This document shows, one piece after another, positions 32,986 through 43,400 of a DNA stretch of 47,875 nucleotides (positions are counted from its first letter, which is position 1; every line of letters starts with the position of its first letter). Position numbers and translations under genes: made by a program. Source of the DNA: Bacteroidia bacterium (lineage in GTDB: Bacteria > Bacteroidota > Bacteroidia > Bacteroidales > Azobacteroidaceae); assembly GCA_025996815.1 (NCBI GenBank), contig BNTT01000007.1, forward strand, positions 1 through 47,875, read 5' to 3'. Under the pieces are notes generated by a model. The model saw only the letters and a list, made by a program, of their open reading frames with translations. It searched no databases and was not told the origin of the DNA.

Positions 32986-35634
32986 ATGAAACGATATTGT
33001 ATCTTCTTATTTGCTATCGCTTGCAGTCTGTGGTCAGGATGCAAGGCAAACTCCGATACTTCCTGGCCCGAAATTACCCAAGAAGCGAAGCCGTGGACGC
33101 GCTGGTGGTGGTTGGGGAGCGACGTTGATTCCGTCAATCTTACCTACAATTTGGAAGCGTTGAGCCGTGCCGGAATCGGTGGTGTGGAAATTACGCCTCT
33201 TTACGGCGTGAAAGGACGGGAATCTTCTTACATTGATTATCTTTCGCCTCGATGGATGGCGATGCTGGCATTTACGGAAGTGGAAGCCCAACGATTGGGC
33301 ATGAGCGTGGATATGAACAATGGCACAGGATGGCCCTTCGGCGGTCCCGAAGTGACAATTGAAGATGCAGCCACCAAGGCGATATTTCAAGAATATGCGC
33401 TTAAAGGCGGGCAATCTTTGTCGGAGCTCATTCTTGTTAATGATAAAAAACAGCACGGTATTGCTTATCTTGATAAATTGATGGCGTATTCTGCATCCAA
33501 CTCACCGTTGGATTTAACAAATAAAGTTTCTGCCGATGGGAAATTGGATTGGAAAGCACCCCAAGGCAAAGATTATAAACTCATCGCCCTCTTTATCGGC
33601 AAAACCCGACAACAAGTGAAACGCGCTGCCCCCGGCGGACAAGGTTATGTGCTCGACCATTTGAATAAAGAGGCTGTGAAACGCTATTTTGAGAAATTCG
33701 ACAAGGCATTTGCCGCCAATAACACACCGTTTCCACATAGTTTTTTCAACGATTCGTATGAAGTTTATGGCGGGGATTGGACACCCGATTTATTGAATGA
33801 ATTTGAACACCGGCGCGGCTATCGCTTGCAGGATTGTTTCCCCGAACTGTTGGCGAATGGTGCGACAGAGGTGTCTGCCAACGTTATTTCGGATTACCGC
33901 GAAACAGTGGGCGATATGCTGAAAGAGAATTTTACGCAAGTGTGGACGGATTGGGCGCATTCTCACGGAGTGAGCAACCGCAATCAAGCACACGGCTCGC
34001 CCGGCAATCTGCTGGATTTATACGCCATCGTCGATATCCCCGAATGCGAATCCTTTGGCATTACCGATTTTGATATTCCCGGCTTGCGCAAAGATTCTAT
34101 CTTCAAACGCAACGACAGCAGTCCGGCTATTCTGAAATATGCCTCTTCGGCGGCGCATATCACCGGAAAAAAATATACCTCGTCGGAAACATTGACGTGG
34201 CTGACCGAACATTTTCGAACCTCCCTGTCGCAAGCCAAACCGGAAATAGATTTGATGTTTGCCTCGGGGGTCAATCATCTGTTTTTTCACGGTGCCACTT
34301 ATTCGCCGAAAGAAGCCGCGTGGCCCGGATGGAAATTTTATGCCTCGGTGGATATGTCGCCGACCAATACGATTTGGCGCGATGCACCCGCCTTTTTCGA
34401 TTATATCGCTCGTACTCAATCGTTTCTGCAAAGCGGAACGCCCGACAACGATTTTCTGTTGTATTTTCCCATGTACGATATTTGGCACAATTTGCGCGGC
34501 AATTACTTTTTGCCGTTTGCTATTCACAATGTGCTGCACGAAATACCCGAATTTACCGGTTTGGTAGAACAAATTATGAATACCGGATACGATTTGGATT
34601 ATATTTCCGACCACTTTCTGCAAACGACAACAGTGGAAAAAGGTCTGCTAAAAACCGAAGGCAGAACGGTTTACAAAGCATTGATTATTCCTTCCGCCAA
34701 ACACATTCCGGATGCCACGCTTGCCCAAATTGAAAAACTGAAACAACAAGGTGCCACAGTTATTTTTGCCGACAAAACAGATATTCCAACAGAAATTTCA
34801 TCGAAATACAATAACAACAAAGAAATATTTATCTCCGAAAAAGGCGGCAAACTTATTCGGCGTAAACACGATACCGGACATATTTATTTCATCGCTATGC
34901 TCAAAAATAATCCGATAGACGAATGGATTACTTTAGGAACATCGGCGACAAGTGCAGTGTTTTTCGACCCGATGACCGGCAAAAGCGGCAAAGCGAATGT
35001 GCGCAACAACAATGGAATCACAGAAGTTTATCTACAACTGCAACCGGGCGAATCCATTATCCTAAAAACATTTACAGATAAAGATGTGCAAGCGGAAAAC
35101 TGGAACTATTATCAACCAACCGGAAAAAAAACAGAACTGAAAGAGGGTTGGACGATGCGTTTCATCGAAAGCACCCCACAGGTCGATTCTCACTTCCAAT
35201 TGCCGGAATTGGCTTCGTGGACGGAATTAGGCAACGACACCTTGACCAAAAATATGGGAACGGCTCTCTACGAAACCACATTCGATTTCAAAAAAGAATC
35301 CGACAAAGAATACCGCCTCAGTTTGGGCGATGTGCGGGAGAGTGCGATAGTAAAAGTAAACGGCAAAAAAGCAGGCACCCTATTTGCCGTTCCGTTTGAA
35401 ATCAACATCGGCGACTTACTGCAAAACGGCAAAAATACGCTCGCAATAGAAGTAACCAATCTTCCCGCCAATCGCATTGCCGATTACGACCGCAGAGGCG
35501 TAGAATGGCGTATTTTCAACGAAATAAATTTTGTAAATATCACTTACAGTCCCACTAAATACGATATTTGGGAACCTGTGCCTTCGGGATTATTGGGTCC
35601 GATTACGATTAAAGAATTACGAATTAAAAATTAA
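32986..35634 (+). CDS. GH106 alpha-L-rhamnosidase lipoprotein
   Basis: This 882-residue protein has a lipoprotein signal peptide (LWSGC, Cys19), so it is membrane-anchored, at the cell surface or in the periplasm. The N-terminal catalytic part starts with the GH106 hallmark PWTRWWWLGSDVD followed by GIGGVEITPLYGVKG and DMNNGTGWPFGGPEV. A beta-sandwich domain near the C-terminus (YRLSLGDVRESAIVKVNGK) is typical of the family. GH106 enzymes release terminal alpha-L-rhamnose; here the likely source is rhamnogalacturonan oligosaccharides after GH105 action. It is the first gene of a five-gene operon and is separated from the next by 12 bp. It is at the short end of the family's size range. Confidence 0.92.
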   Translation: MKRYCIFLFAIACSLWSGCKANSDTSWPEITQEAKPWTRWWWLGSDVDSVNLTYNLEALSRAGIGGVEITPLYGVKGRESSYIDYLSPRWMAMLAFTEVEAQRLGMSVDMNNGTGWPFGGPEVTIEDAATKAIFQEYALKGGQSLSELILVNDKKQHGIAYLDKLMAYSASNSPLDLTNKVSADGKLDWKAPQGKDYKLIALFIGKTRQQVKRAAPGGQGYVLDHLNKEAVKRYFEKFDKAFAANNTPFPHSFFNDSYEVYGGDWTPDLLNEFEHRRGYRLQDCFPELLANGATEVSANVISDYRETVGDMLKENFTQVWTDWAHSHGVSNRNQAHGSPGNLLDLYAIVDIPECESFGITDFDIPGLRKDSIFKRNDSSPAILKYASSAAHITGKKYTSSETLTWLTEHFRTSLSQAKPEIDLMFASGVNHLFFHGATYSPKEAAWPGWKFYASVDMSPTNTIWRDAPAFFDYIARTQSFLQSGTPDNDFLLYFPMYDIWHNLRGNYFLPFAIHNVLHEIPEFTGLVEQIMNTGYDLDYISDHFLQTTTVEKGLLKTEGRTVYKALIIPSAKHIPDATLAQIEKLKQQGATVIFADKTDIPTEISSKYNNNKEIFISEKGGKLIRRKHDTGHIYFIAMLKNNPIDEWITLGTSATSAVFFDPMTGKSGKANVRNNNGITEVYLQLQPGESIILKTFTDKDVQAENWNYYQPTGKKTELKEGWTMRFIESTPQVDSHFQLPELASWTELGNDTLTKNMGTALYETTFDFKKESDKEYRLSLGDVRESAIVKVNGKKAGTLFAVPFEINIGDLLQNGKNTLAIEVTNLPANRIADYDRRGVEWRIFNEINFVNITYSPTKYDIWEPVPSGLLGPITIKELRIKN

Positions 35635-35646
35635 AAATTACGAGTT

Positions 35647-37725
35647 ATGATACAACGAATTGGCATTGTTACATTGTTGGTATTGAGTTGTTTAGATGTT
35701 TTTTCTCAACGAGCACAACGGTTTTTTCCGAAGGAAGACCTGCTTATCACCGGCACGTATTACTATCCCGAGCATTGGGATGAATCGCAGTGGGAGCGCG
35801 ACCTCAAGCAAATCAAGGCTTTGGGCTTTGAGTTTGTGCATTATGCGGAGTTTGCCTGGGCGCAGATGGAGCCTTCTGAGGGTGTGTATGATTTCGCTTG
35901 GCTCGACCGTGCGGTTGAGATTGCCGCTCGCAACGGCTTGAAAGTCATTATGTGTACTTCCACCGCCACGCCGCCGGTGTGGTTGGTGCGAAAATATCCG
36001 GAGGTGCTGATTGAGCACGAAAATGGCACACACACCGACCACGGTGCCCGCCAGCATCCGTCTGTATCCGGCACTTTTTATCGGGAATATTCCCTAAAAA
36101 TGATTGAAAAGTTGGCGCAACATTATGCCCACGACAAGCGCATCATCGGCTGGCAGTTGGATAATGAGCCGCGACCCAATCGCGATTATGGACAAGATGC
36201 ACAGCAACGTTTCCGAATTTGGGTAAAAAACAAATATCAAACCATTGACGCGCTGAACAGGGCTTGGGGAACGGTTTTTTGGAGCCAAGTGTATGGCAGT
36301 TTCGACGAAATCAATATTCCCCGTTTTGCACAGATGTTTATGAATGCCCATCAAATACTTGACTACAACCGCTTCTCTACCGAAGAAATGTCCTCTTTCT
36401 TAGACGAGCAGGCAAAAACTATCCGCCGCCAAGTGGGTACAGACCAATGGATTACGACCAACTACATACCGGATTATGACGATGGGCATTTGCGGCAAAG
36501 TCAGGAGTTGGATTTTCATTCTTACACCCGCTATATGGTGTATGGCGAAAATCGGGGCATTGGTCGCAAGGGCTATCGCTTGGGGCACGTGGAGCGTATC
36601 GCCAAAGCCAACGACTTCTTCCGCACGATTGACGGCGTTTATGGCGTGATGGAACTGCAACCCGGTCAGGTCAATTGGGGGCGCATCAATCCGCAGCCGC
36701 TTCCGGGTGCCGTGCGCCTGTGGCTGTGGCACGTGTTCGCGGGTGGCAGTCAATTTGTGTGCACCTATCGCTACCGGCAGCCGATTGTGGGCACGGAATT
36801 GTATCACTACGGCATTGTGGGGTCGGATGGCGTGACGCCCACCCCCGGCGGGTTGGAATACGCCAAATTCATTCAGGAAATAAAAACGCTGCGCAAGGAA
36901 TACGCTCCGAAGGCGACCCCCCCCGCAGCGTATGAGCACCGCCGCACCGCCATCCTCTACAATCACGAGAATGCGTGGGAAATCGGGCGCAACCGGCAGA
37001 CCACCGAATGGGATACCGAAAAGCATATTGACAAATACTACGACGCACTGAAAAATTTTAATGCTCCGGTCGATTTTATAGATGAGCACACCGATTTTTC
37101 AAACTATCCGGTAATGATTGCTCCTGCCTACGAAATGGTGGACGAGGCATTAGTAAAACGTTGGAAAACATACGTGGAACAAGGCGGAAATTTGCTCCTT
37201 ACGTGCCGCACAGGACATAAAAACCGCAACGGACAACTCTTTGAAGCCCCTTTTGCCGAACCGATTCATTCATTGATTGGCGCAAAAATAGATTTTTATG
37301 ATTTGTTGCTCCCCCAAACACCGGATTTGATTGCGTTTGAAGGTCAAAAATACCCGTGGACAAGTTGGGGCGAAATACTCATCCCGGATAAGGGCACAGA
37401 AACTTGGGCAACCTACTTAGGCGATTTTTACGAAGGACAACCCGCAGTTACTTTTCGCAAACTCGGAAAAGGAACAGTCACTTACGTTGGCGTAGATTCG
37501 CAAACCGGACAATTGGAAAAATCTGTTTTGAAAAAAGTATATGCTCAATTGAATATTCCGCTATTGGATTTGCCCGCCGGATTGCACATCGAATACCGCG
37601 ATGGCTTCGGAATTGCCGTCAATTATGCGGATAAGACCTACACCTTGCCCATATCCGGCAATGTGAAATATCTTGTTGGTGGCAAAGAGATACCTACAGC
37701 GGGGGTTTCGGTTTGGAAAAATTAA
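35647..37725 (+). CDS. GH42 beta-galactosidase
   Basis: This 692-residue exported enzyme has a signal peptide near residues 1-20 and a TIM barrel with the acid/base Glu174 in QLDNEP and nucleophile Glu336 in VMELQPG, both in the normal GH42 context. A glutamine-amidotransferase-like trimerisation domain (VMIAPAYEMVDEALVKRW) and a small C-terminal beta domain follow. It probably removes beta-galactose from galactan or arabinogalactan side chains of pectin. Eight C in a row at 36917-36924 encode part of the linker after the barrel and could be a slippage point. It lies 12 bp after GH106 and 8 bp before GH115. Confidence 0.93.
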   Translation: MIQRIGIVTLLVLSCLDVFSQRAQRFFPKEDLLITGTYYYPEHWDESQWERDLKQIKALGFEFVHYAEFAWAQMEPSEGVYDFAWLDRAVEIAARNGLKVIMCTSTATPPVWLVRKYPEVLIEHENGTHTDHGARQHPSVSGTFYREYSLKMIEKLAQHYAHDKRIIGWQLDNEPRPNRDYGQDAQQRFRIWVKNKYQTIDALNRAWGTVFWSQVYGSFDEINIPRFAQMFMNAHQILDYNRFSTEEMSSFLDEQAKTIRRQVGTDQWITTNYIPDYDDGHLRQSQELDFHSYTRYMVYGENRGIGRKGYRLGHVERIAKANDFFRTIDGVYGVMELQPGQVNWGRINPQPLPGAVRLWLWHVFAGGSQFVCTYRYRQPIVGTELYHYGIVGSDGVTPTPGGLEYAKFIQEIKTLRKEYAPKATPPAAYEHRRTAILYNHENAWEIGRNRQTTEWDTEKHIDKYYDALKNFNAPVDFIDEHTDFSNYPVMIAPAYEMVDEALVKRWKTYVEQGGNLLLTCRTGHKNRNGQLFEAPFAEPIHSLIGAKIDFYDLLLPQTPDLIAFEGQKYPWTSWGEILIPDKGTETWATYLGDFYEGQPAVTFRKLGKGTVTYVGVDSQTGQLEKSVLKKVYAQLNIPLLDLPAGLHIEYRDGFGIAVNYADKTYTLPISGNVKYLVGGKEIPTAGVSVWKN

Positions 37726-37733
37726 TATAATAA

Positions 37734-40133
37734 ATGAAGCAATTATTTATCCTGTTTTTCTTACTCATCGGATGGACTCTTCAGGCTTCTGAAAGTTTTC
37801 ATCTGGTGAGAAAAGATGCCGGTGCGCCGATATATTATCAAGGGAATGAACCGGTTGTGAAAACTGCTATCGAAATGCTGATACAGGATTCTAAATCAGT
37901 ATGCCGGCATCCTTTCACTCGCACCGAAACAGTTGTCAATCAATCTATTATCGTTGGCGTTCTTGGTCAGGACGCGGCGTTTCAAAAACGCTTGTCAGAA
38001 CATAAGATAGATGTTTCTGCCATTCAAGGGCAATGGGAGGCTTTTCAAATTCAGTCGGTAGGAGAGAATGGGAAAGATTACTTATTTGTGACAGGCAGTG
38101 ATTCGCGTGGAGCCGCTTACGGAGTACTCGAACTGTCCCGACTGATTGGCGTTTTCCCTTGGGTCTGGTGGGCGGATGCCGTTCCTGAAAAAAAATCGGA
38201 AGTTGTATTGCCTGCTCATTTTAAAAACATCCAACAGCCCTCCGTGCAATATCGAGGCATTTTTCTCAACGACGAAGATTGGGGACTGCTGCCGTGGAGC
38301 GGTCAGAATATCGGACCCAAAACATACGCACGGATATTTGAACTCTTGCTGCGATTGCGTGCCAACACCATCTGGCCGGCGATGCACGAGAAGACACCGC
38401 CATTCTATCTGGTCGAAGGCAACAAAGAAGTTGCAGCCCAATATGGCATCGTGGTGGGCACTTCGCATTGCGAACCGTTGATGCGCAACTCGGCAACCGA
38501 ATGGGACATTGCAGCACAGGGCGACTACAATTATGTGACCAATAAAGAGGAAATATTGTCGTATTGGACGGAGCGATTACAAGCATTAAACGGCACAGAA
38601 AATATCTACACCATAGGATTGCGCGGGAAACACGATGGCATGATGCAAGGCGTAAAAACCTTGGAAGAGCATAAATCGGTACTGTCGCAAGTGCTGACCG
38701 ACCAACGGGAATTGCTCCGAGAATACGTCAATCCCGACCCATCCAAAATTCCTCAAACATTTATCCCCTACAAGGAGGTGCTGGATGTGTATGATGCCGG
38801 ATTGGAAGTGCCGGATGATGTCACTTTGGTTTGGTGCGATGACAATTACGGTTATATTCGTCGCCTGTGTAACGAAAAAGAACGTCTGCGCTCCGGCGGG
38901 TCGGGAGTATATTATCATGTATCGTATTGGGGTCGCCCGCACGACTATCTGTGGCTGGCTTCCACCTCGCCCGCACTGGTGCATACCGAAATGAAACGGG
39001 CTTATGACCACGGTGCCAACAAACTTTGGATTCTAAATGTAGGCGATATAAAACCAGCCGAATACCTGATGGAGTTTTTCTTGGATATGGCTTGGAATAT
39101 CAATGTGCCGTCCGGTTTCAATCATCTGAACGTATGGGCTACAAGAGAATTTGGCAAACAACATACCGAAGAAATCACCGCCATAATGAAAGAATATTAC
39201 CGTTTGGCAAATTTCCGTAAGCCAGAGCATACCGGATGGAGCCGAGTGGAAGAGCCTGGCTATCCGAGAAATCTGACGCCGGTGGTTGATTCGGAATACA
39301 ATCCGCAATTTAATAATGAGTTGCAAAATCGCTTGCAGAACTGTTTGTCGGTAGAAAATAGGGTCAAACAATTGCGCCCGGCTATACCGGAAAATAAACA
39401 AAGTTCCTTTTTCCAGTTGGTGGAATATCCTGTACGGGGCGCATCTTTGATAAATCAAAAATGGCTGTATGCACAGTTAACGGACACTCTTAAAAGCAAT
39501 TTGGCTTATGATGAAATCGAACGACTAACAGCCGATTATAATAATATGGAAAACGGCAAATGGAATCGTATGATGTCTTCGCATCCCCGTGATTTGCCAG
39601 TTTTTGCAAAAGCCCCCCTTAATCCCTCCTCAGGGGGGAAACAAAGCTCCCCTTGTGGGGGAGTTGAGGGGGCTGTGATTGCGCAAAACGCCACAAATGC
39701 AGTAGAGACGTGGCGTGCCACGTCTTCTAAAGCCATCGAAGGTTTGGGGCACAGTTTCGCTGCCGTCCCTATAGAACAATCAGATTCTCTCACGTTCGTT
39801 TTTGACATACCTTTTGAAGGCGATGGTTGGATTAAAATTGCCGCCATTCCCAATCACGATGTGGACGGGCAAGGTATGAAAATAGCCGTGTCTGTCAATG
39901 ATAGTACAGACGTGGCGCGCCGCGTCTCTACAGCCGATTACAGCGTGGAAGGGCGCAGCGAAACATGGAAGCAAAATGTTTTGCGCGGACAAGCATTGAT
40001 AACGTTTCCTTTCAATTTCCGGCACAAGGGCAAGACGACCATTAGTGTGAAAGCATTGACCCCCTATATTATTATCGACCAGATAATGGTAGGCAATGGC
40101 GAGATGAATTTTTATGAATTTCCAATTAAATAA
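37734..40133 (+). CDS. GH115 family alpha-glucuronidase-type enzyme
   Basis: This 799-residue exported enzyme (signal peptide near residues 1-20) shows GH115 hallmarks: SDSRGAAYGVLELSRLIGVFP, then QYRGIFLNDEDWGLLPW (about 172-188), NTIWPAMHEKTPPFY, and LRGKHDGMM. The family removes alpha-1,2-linked glucuronate or 4-O-methyl-glucuronate from xylan, and in some cases from arabinogalactan. In this pectin-type PUL a glucuronate on a galactan or arabinogalactan side chain is the more likely substrate. Near residues 625-665 and 724-732 the protein carries in-frame peptides encoded by palindromic repeats (39611-39674, 39702-39729, 39904-39931), placed between conserved domains, so the enzyme may still fold. 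Confidence 0.9.
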   Translation: MKQLFILFFLLIGWTLQASESFHLVRKDAGAPIYYQGNEPVVKTAIEMLIQDSKSVCRHPFTRTETVVNQSIIVGVLGQDAAFQKRLSEHKIDVSAIQGQWEAFQIQSVGENGKDYLFVTGSDSRGAAYGVLELSRLIGVFPWVWWADAVPEKKSEVVLPAHFKNIQQPSVQYRGIFLNDEDWGLLPWSGQNIGPKTYARIFELLLRLRANTIWPAMHEKTPPFYLVEGNKEVAAQYGIVVGTSHCEPLMRNSATEWDIAAQGDYNYVTNKEEILSYWTERLQALNGTENIYTIGLRGKHDGMMQGVKTLEEHKSVLSQVLTDQRELLREYVNPDPSKIPQTFIPYKEVLDVYDAGLEVPDDVTLVWCDDNYGYIRRLCNEKERLRSGGSGVYYHVSYWGRPHDYLWLASTSPALVHTEMKRAYDHGANKLWILNVGDIKPAEYLMEFFLDMAWNINVPSGFNHLNVWATREFGKQHTEEITAIMKEYYRLANFRKPEHTGWSRVEEPGYPRNLTPVVDSEYNPQFNNELQNRLQNCLSVENRVKQLRPAIPENKQSSFFQLVEYPVRGASLINQKWLYAQLTDTLKSNLAYDEIERLTADYNNMENGKWNRMMSSHPRDLPVFAKAPLNPSSGGKQSSPCGGVEGAVIAQNATNAVETWRATSSKAIEGLGHSFAAVPIEQSDSLTFVFDIPFEGDGWIKIAAIPNHDVDGQGMKIAVSVNDSTDVARRVSTADYSVEGRSETWKQNVLRGQALITFPFNFRHKGKTTISVKALTPYIIIDQIMVGNGEMNFYEFPIK
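39611..39674. repeat. C/G-rich inverted-repeat element inside GH115
   Basis: A 64-bp block beginning agcccccc and ending gagggggct can fold into a long hairpin, with inner inverted repeats (ctcctcagggggg, and ctccccttgtgggggag). It has a base composition unlike its surroundings and reads through in frame as a low-complexity PLNPSSGGKQSSPCGG linker. It looks like an inserted intergenic-type repeat. Confidence 0.7.
39702..39729. repeat. Palindromic repeat, copy 2 (inside GH115)
   Basis: GTAGAGACGTGGC followed by its near-complement GCCACGTCTTCTA, only 27 bases after the C/G-rich element. It is read in a different frame from the other two copies (VETWRATSS). Confidence 0.75.
39904..39931. repeat. 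Palindromic repeat, copy 3 (inside GH115)
   Basis: GTACAGACGTGGCGCG followed by CCGCGTCTCTAC, encoding TDVARRVSTA, the same frame as copy 1 (DVARHVST). It lies in a loop of the C-terminal beta domain, just before YSVEGRSETWKQNVLRGQA. Confidence 0.75.
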
Positions 40134-40143
40134 AATTTACAAT

Positions 40144-40458
40144 ATGAAACGAGTAGCATTTAAAATGAAATTGAAGCCCGGCTTCAAAGCAGAGTACATC
40201 AAGCGGCACAACGAAGTGTGGACCGAGATTGTGGAACTTATCAAAAGTTCGGGCATCAGCGACTATTCTATCTTCCTTGACGAAGAAACGAATACCCTGT
40301 TTGGTGTGCAAAAAGTGAGCGGCGAGGTGTCGTCGCAGGGGTTGGGCAGCGTGGCGAGCCAACAAAAATGGTGGGATTATATGAGCGACATTATGGAGGT
40401 GAACCCCGACAACTCGCCGGTATCCATCCCCTTAGAAGAAGTATTTTATTTGGCATAA
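40144..40458 (+). CDS. rhaM: L-rhamnose mutarotase
   Basis: This cytoplasmic 104-residue enzyme interconverts the anomers of L-rhamnose and so feeds rhamnose catabolism. Started at ATG 40144 it is exactly the length of the E. coli RhaM protein and puts the catalytic histidine at position 22 in IKRHNEVW. An upstream in-frame Met at 40114 would overlap the end of the GH115 gene and add ten residues that the family lacks, so it is not used here. Its presence inside the operon shows that rhamnose is a product of this PUL. No isomerase, kinase or aldolase gene for rhamnose is in the window. Confidence 0.94.
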   Translation: MKRVAFKMKLKPGFKAEYIKRHNEVWTEIVELIKSSGISDYSIFLDEETNTLFGVQKVSGEVSSQGLGSVASQQKWWDYMSDIMEVNPDNSPVSIPLEEVFYLA

Positions 40459-40462
40459 TATT

Positions 40463-43400
40463 ATGAAAAAGACAATCAATTTAGTACTGTTTCTCGCGGC
40501 AAGTTGCTGCTGTGTGTCGGCGCAAGTCGGCAAACTTCAATTAGGCGACCTCCCCGCCATCAACACGCAGGAGTTCAAAGGGAAAGCAAATTATAGCATT
40601 GGCATTGGAAAAGGGAAAATCCAAGTGGCGGTGCAATCTTTGCGCGATACAAAAGGCGTGATTGTAGAAGTCGTGCCTGCCGCCAACACGGAATTAACGT
40701 GGTCGTTCGGCGGAGGCACCAAAGACGATGTGTTCAGCGTGGAGGGAAATGCTTTTACATTATACTATGGCGAAAGTATGGCTCTGCGGACAATACAAGG
40801 CTGCGTACCGCCCGAATCGCAATTGCAAATCATTGATAATCAATCATTAACAGGTCGCCTGCCTGTTCTATCGGGACAGAAATACTACCTCTGCTTTTAT
40901 GCGCAAAATGCAAAAGCAGATTACAACTACTTTATGCTGAGCGACTTGTTTAACAAAGGCACAGCAGTTCAGCCGGAGATGGCGAGTGAAGCCCGCAATG
41001 ACGTGAAAATAGCGGCATCATCCGGAACAATCAATGTGAAAGACTTCGGCGCAAAAGGCGATGGCGCAACGATTGATTCTTATGCCATCAACGCAGCCAT
41101 CGAAGCCGCAGCGGCTCAAGGTGGCGGCACAATTTATTTCCCCGCCGGCAATTACTTGTCGTATTCTATTCGCCTGAAAAGCCATATCCGCCTGTTTTTG
41201 GATGCCGGTGCCAAGATTATTGCCGCATTCCCGTCCGCCACCGAAGGCTACGATGAGGCGGAGGCGAATGAGCACAACCGCTTTCAGGATTTCGGACACA
41301 GCCATTGGAAAAACAGTCTGCTGTGGGCTATTGGCGAGGAAGATATTACGATTTGCGGCACGGGCACTATCTACGGCATGGGCTTAACCCGTGAAGAAAG
41401 TCGCCTTGCAGGTGTTGGCAACAAAGCGATTAGCCTGAAAGAGTGCAAGAACATCACATTAAAAGATATTCGGATGCTGCACTGCGGGCATTTCGCTTTA
41501 TTGGCGACCGGCGTAGAGAATATGACCATCGACAACTTGTTTATCGACACCAACCGCGACGGCTTGGATATTGACGCTTGCCGCAATGTGCGCATCGCCA
41601 ACTGCACCGTCAATTCGCCGTGGGACGATGCCATTGTCCTGAAAGCAAGTTATGGCTTGGGCTATTTCAAAGACACCGAGAACGTTACAATCACCAACTG
41701 CTTTGTGAGTGGCTACGACCAGGGCAGCGTAGCCAATGGCACTTACCTCAGCACCCAACCGCAAGCCCCCGACCACGGCTTCAACTGCGGACGAATTAAA
41801 TTTGGCACCGAATCCAGCGGCGGATTCAAAAACATTGCCATCTCCAATTGCGTCTTTGAACATTGCCGCGGCTTGGCTCTCGAAACGGTGGACGGCGGCA
41901 ACTTGGAAGATATTACCATTTCCAACATCACGATGCGGGATATTGTGAATGCGCCCCTGTTCCTGCGTTTGGGTGCTCGGATGCGCAGTCCCGAAGGCAC
42001 GCCTGTGGGCAAAATGCGGCGGATTTTGCTCGATAACATCAATGTATATAATGCCGATTCGCGCTACGCCTCCATCATCAGCGGCATACCCGGACACGCC
42101 ATTGAGGACGTTACTTTGAGCAATATCCGCATCCGCTACAAAGGCGGCTACAGCAAAGATGATGCGAAGATTGTGCCGCCCGAAAACGAAAAAGTTTATC
42201 CCGAACCGTGGATGTTCGGCACAATGCCGGCTTCGGCGTTCTATATCCGCCACGCCCGCAACATCCAATTTCATCAGGTCTATGTCGATTTTATGAAAGA
42301 GGATGGTCGCCCGCCCTTTGTGTTGGATGATGCGGTTAATATCGACATCAGAGACACTAATTTGCCGCTTCCCAACACCGGCAATTTGCCCGATTGGGTG
42401 CAGACGGTGGGTGCGCAAACGCAGCCTGTCGCGAAATACAGCGTCAAAGCCAATGATTTCGGTGCGCGCGGCGACGGCATCACATTGAACACGTCCGCTA
42501 TCCAAAAGGCGATTGATGCCTGCGCCAAAAAGGGCGGAGGACGAGTGGAACTGCTCGCGGGCACTTATTTGACCGGCGCGCTCTTCCTCAAAAGCAATGT
42601 GGAACTGCATCTCGGCAAGGAGGTAACGCTCAAAGCGGTCAATCGCATAGAAGATTTTCCGGAAATGCCCACACGTGTTGCCGGTATTGAAATGGTATGG
42701 TCTGCTGCGATTATCAACGTAATCAACCAGCAAAATGTCGCCGTCACGGGCGAGGGCACGATTGATGGCGACGGCAAATATCTTTGGGATAAGTATTGGG
42801 AGATGCGCAAGGATTATGACAAGCGAGGGCTGCGGTGGATAGTCGATTACGACTGCAAACGGGTGCGCTCGCTGTTGGTGTCCGAATCAAAAGACGTGAC
42901 TATCAGCAACTTAACGTTCCTGCGAGCAGGCTTTTGGACAATTCAACTGCTGTATTCATCCTATTGCACGGTCGATGGTGTAACAATTCAAAACAATATG
43001 GGCGGACACGGACCCAGCACCGACGGCATAGACGTGGATTCGTCGCACCACATCCGCATTGAGGGCTGCGACATTGATTGCAACGACGACAATATCTGCC
43101 TCAAAGCCGGTCGAGATGCCGACGGACTGCGAGTAAACCGCCCCACCGAATACGTCTTTATCCGCAATTGCATCACCCGCAAAGGGGCAGGACTGATGAC
43201 GTGCGGCAGCGAAACTTCGGGCGACATCCGTTATATCTATTGCACTGAAAGTAAGGCAATTGGCACAAGTGCCGCCCTGCGCATCAAATCGGCAACGACC
43301 CGTGGCGGCACAGTAGAGCACATCTATATGAACAACGTGCAAACCGACAGCGTGAAACACGTCCTCAACTGCGATATGAATTGGAATCCGGCGTACAGTT

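Noticed and set aside
36917..36924. C8 run in the GH42 gene as a phase switch
   Set aside because: It is short, lies in a linker region late in the catalytic part and has no second feature of a switch; noted only as a weak slippage point.
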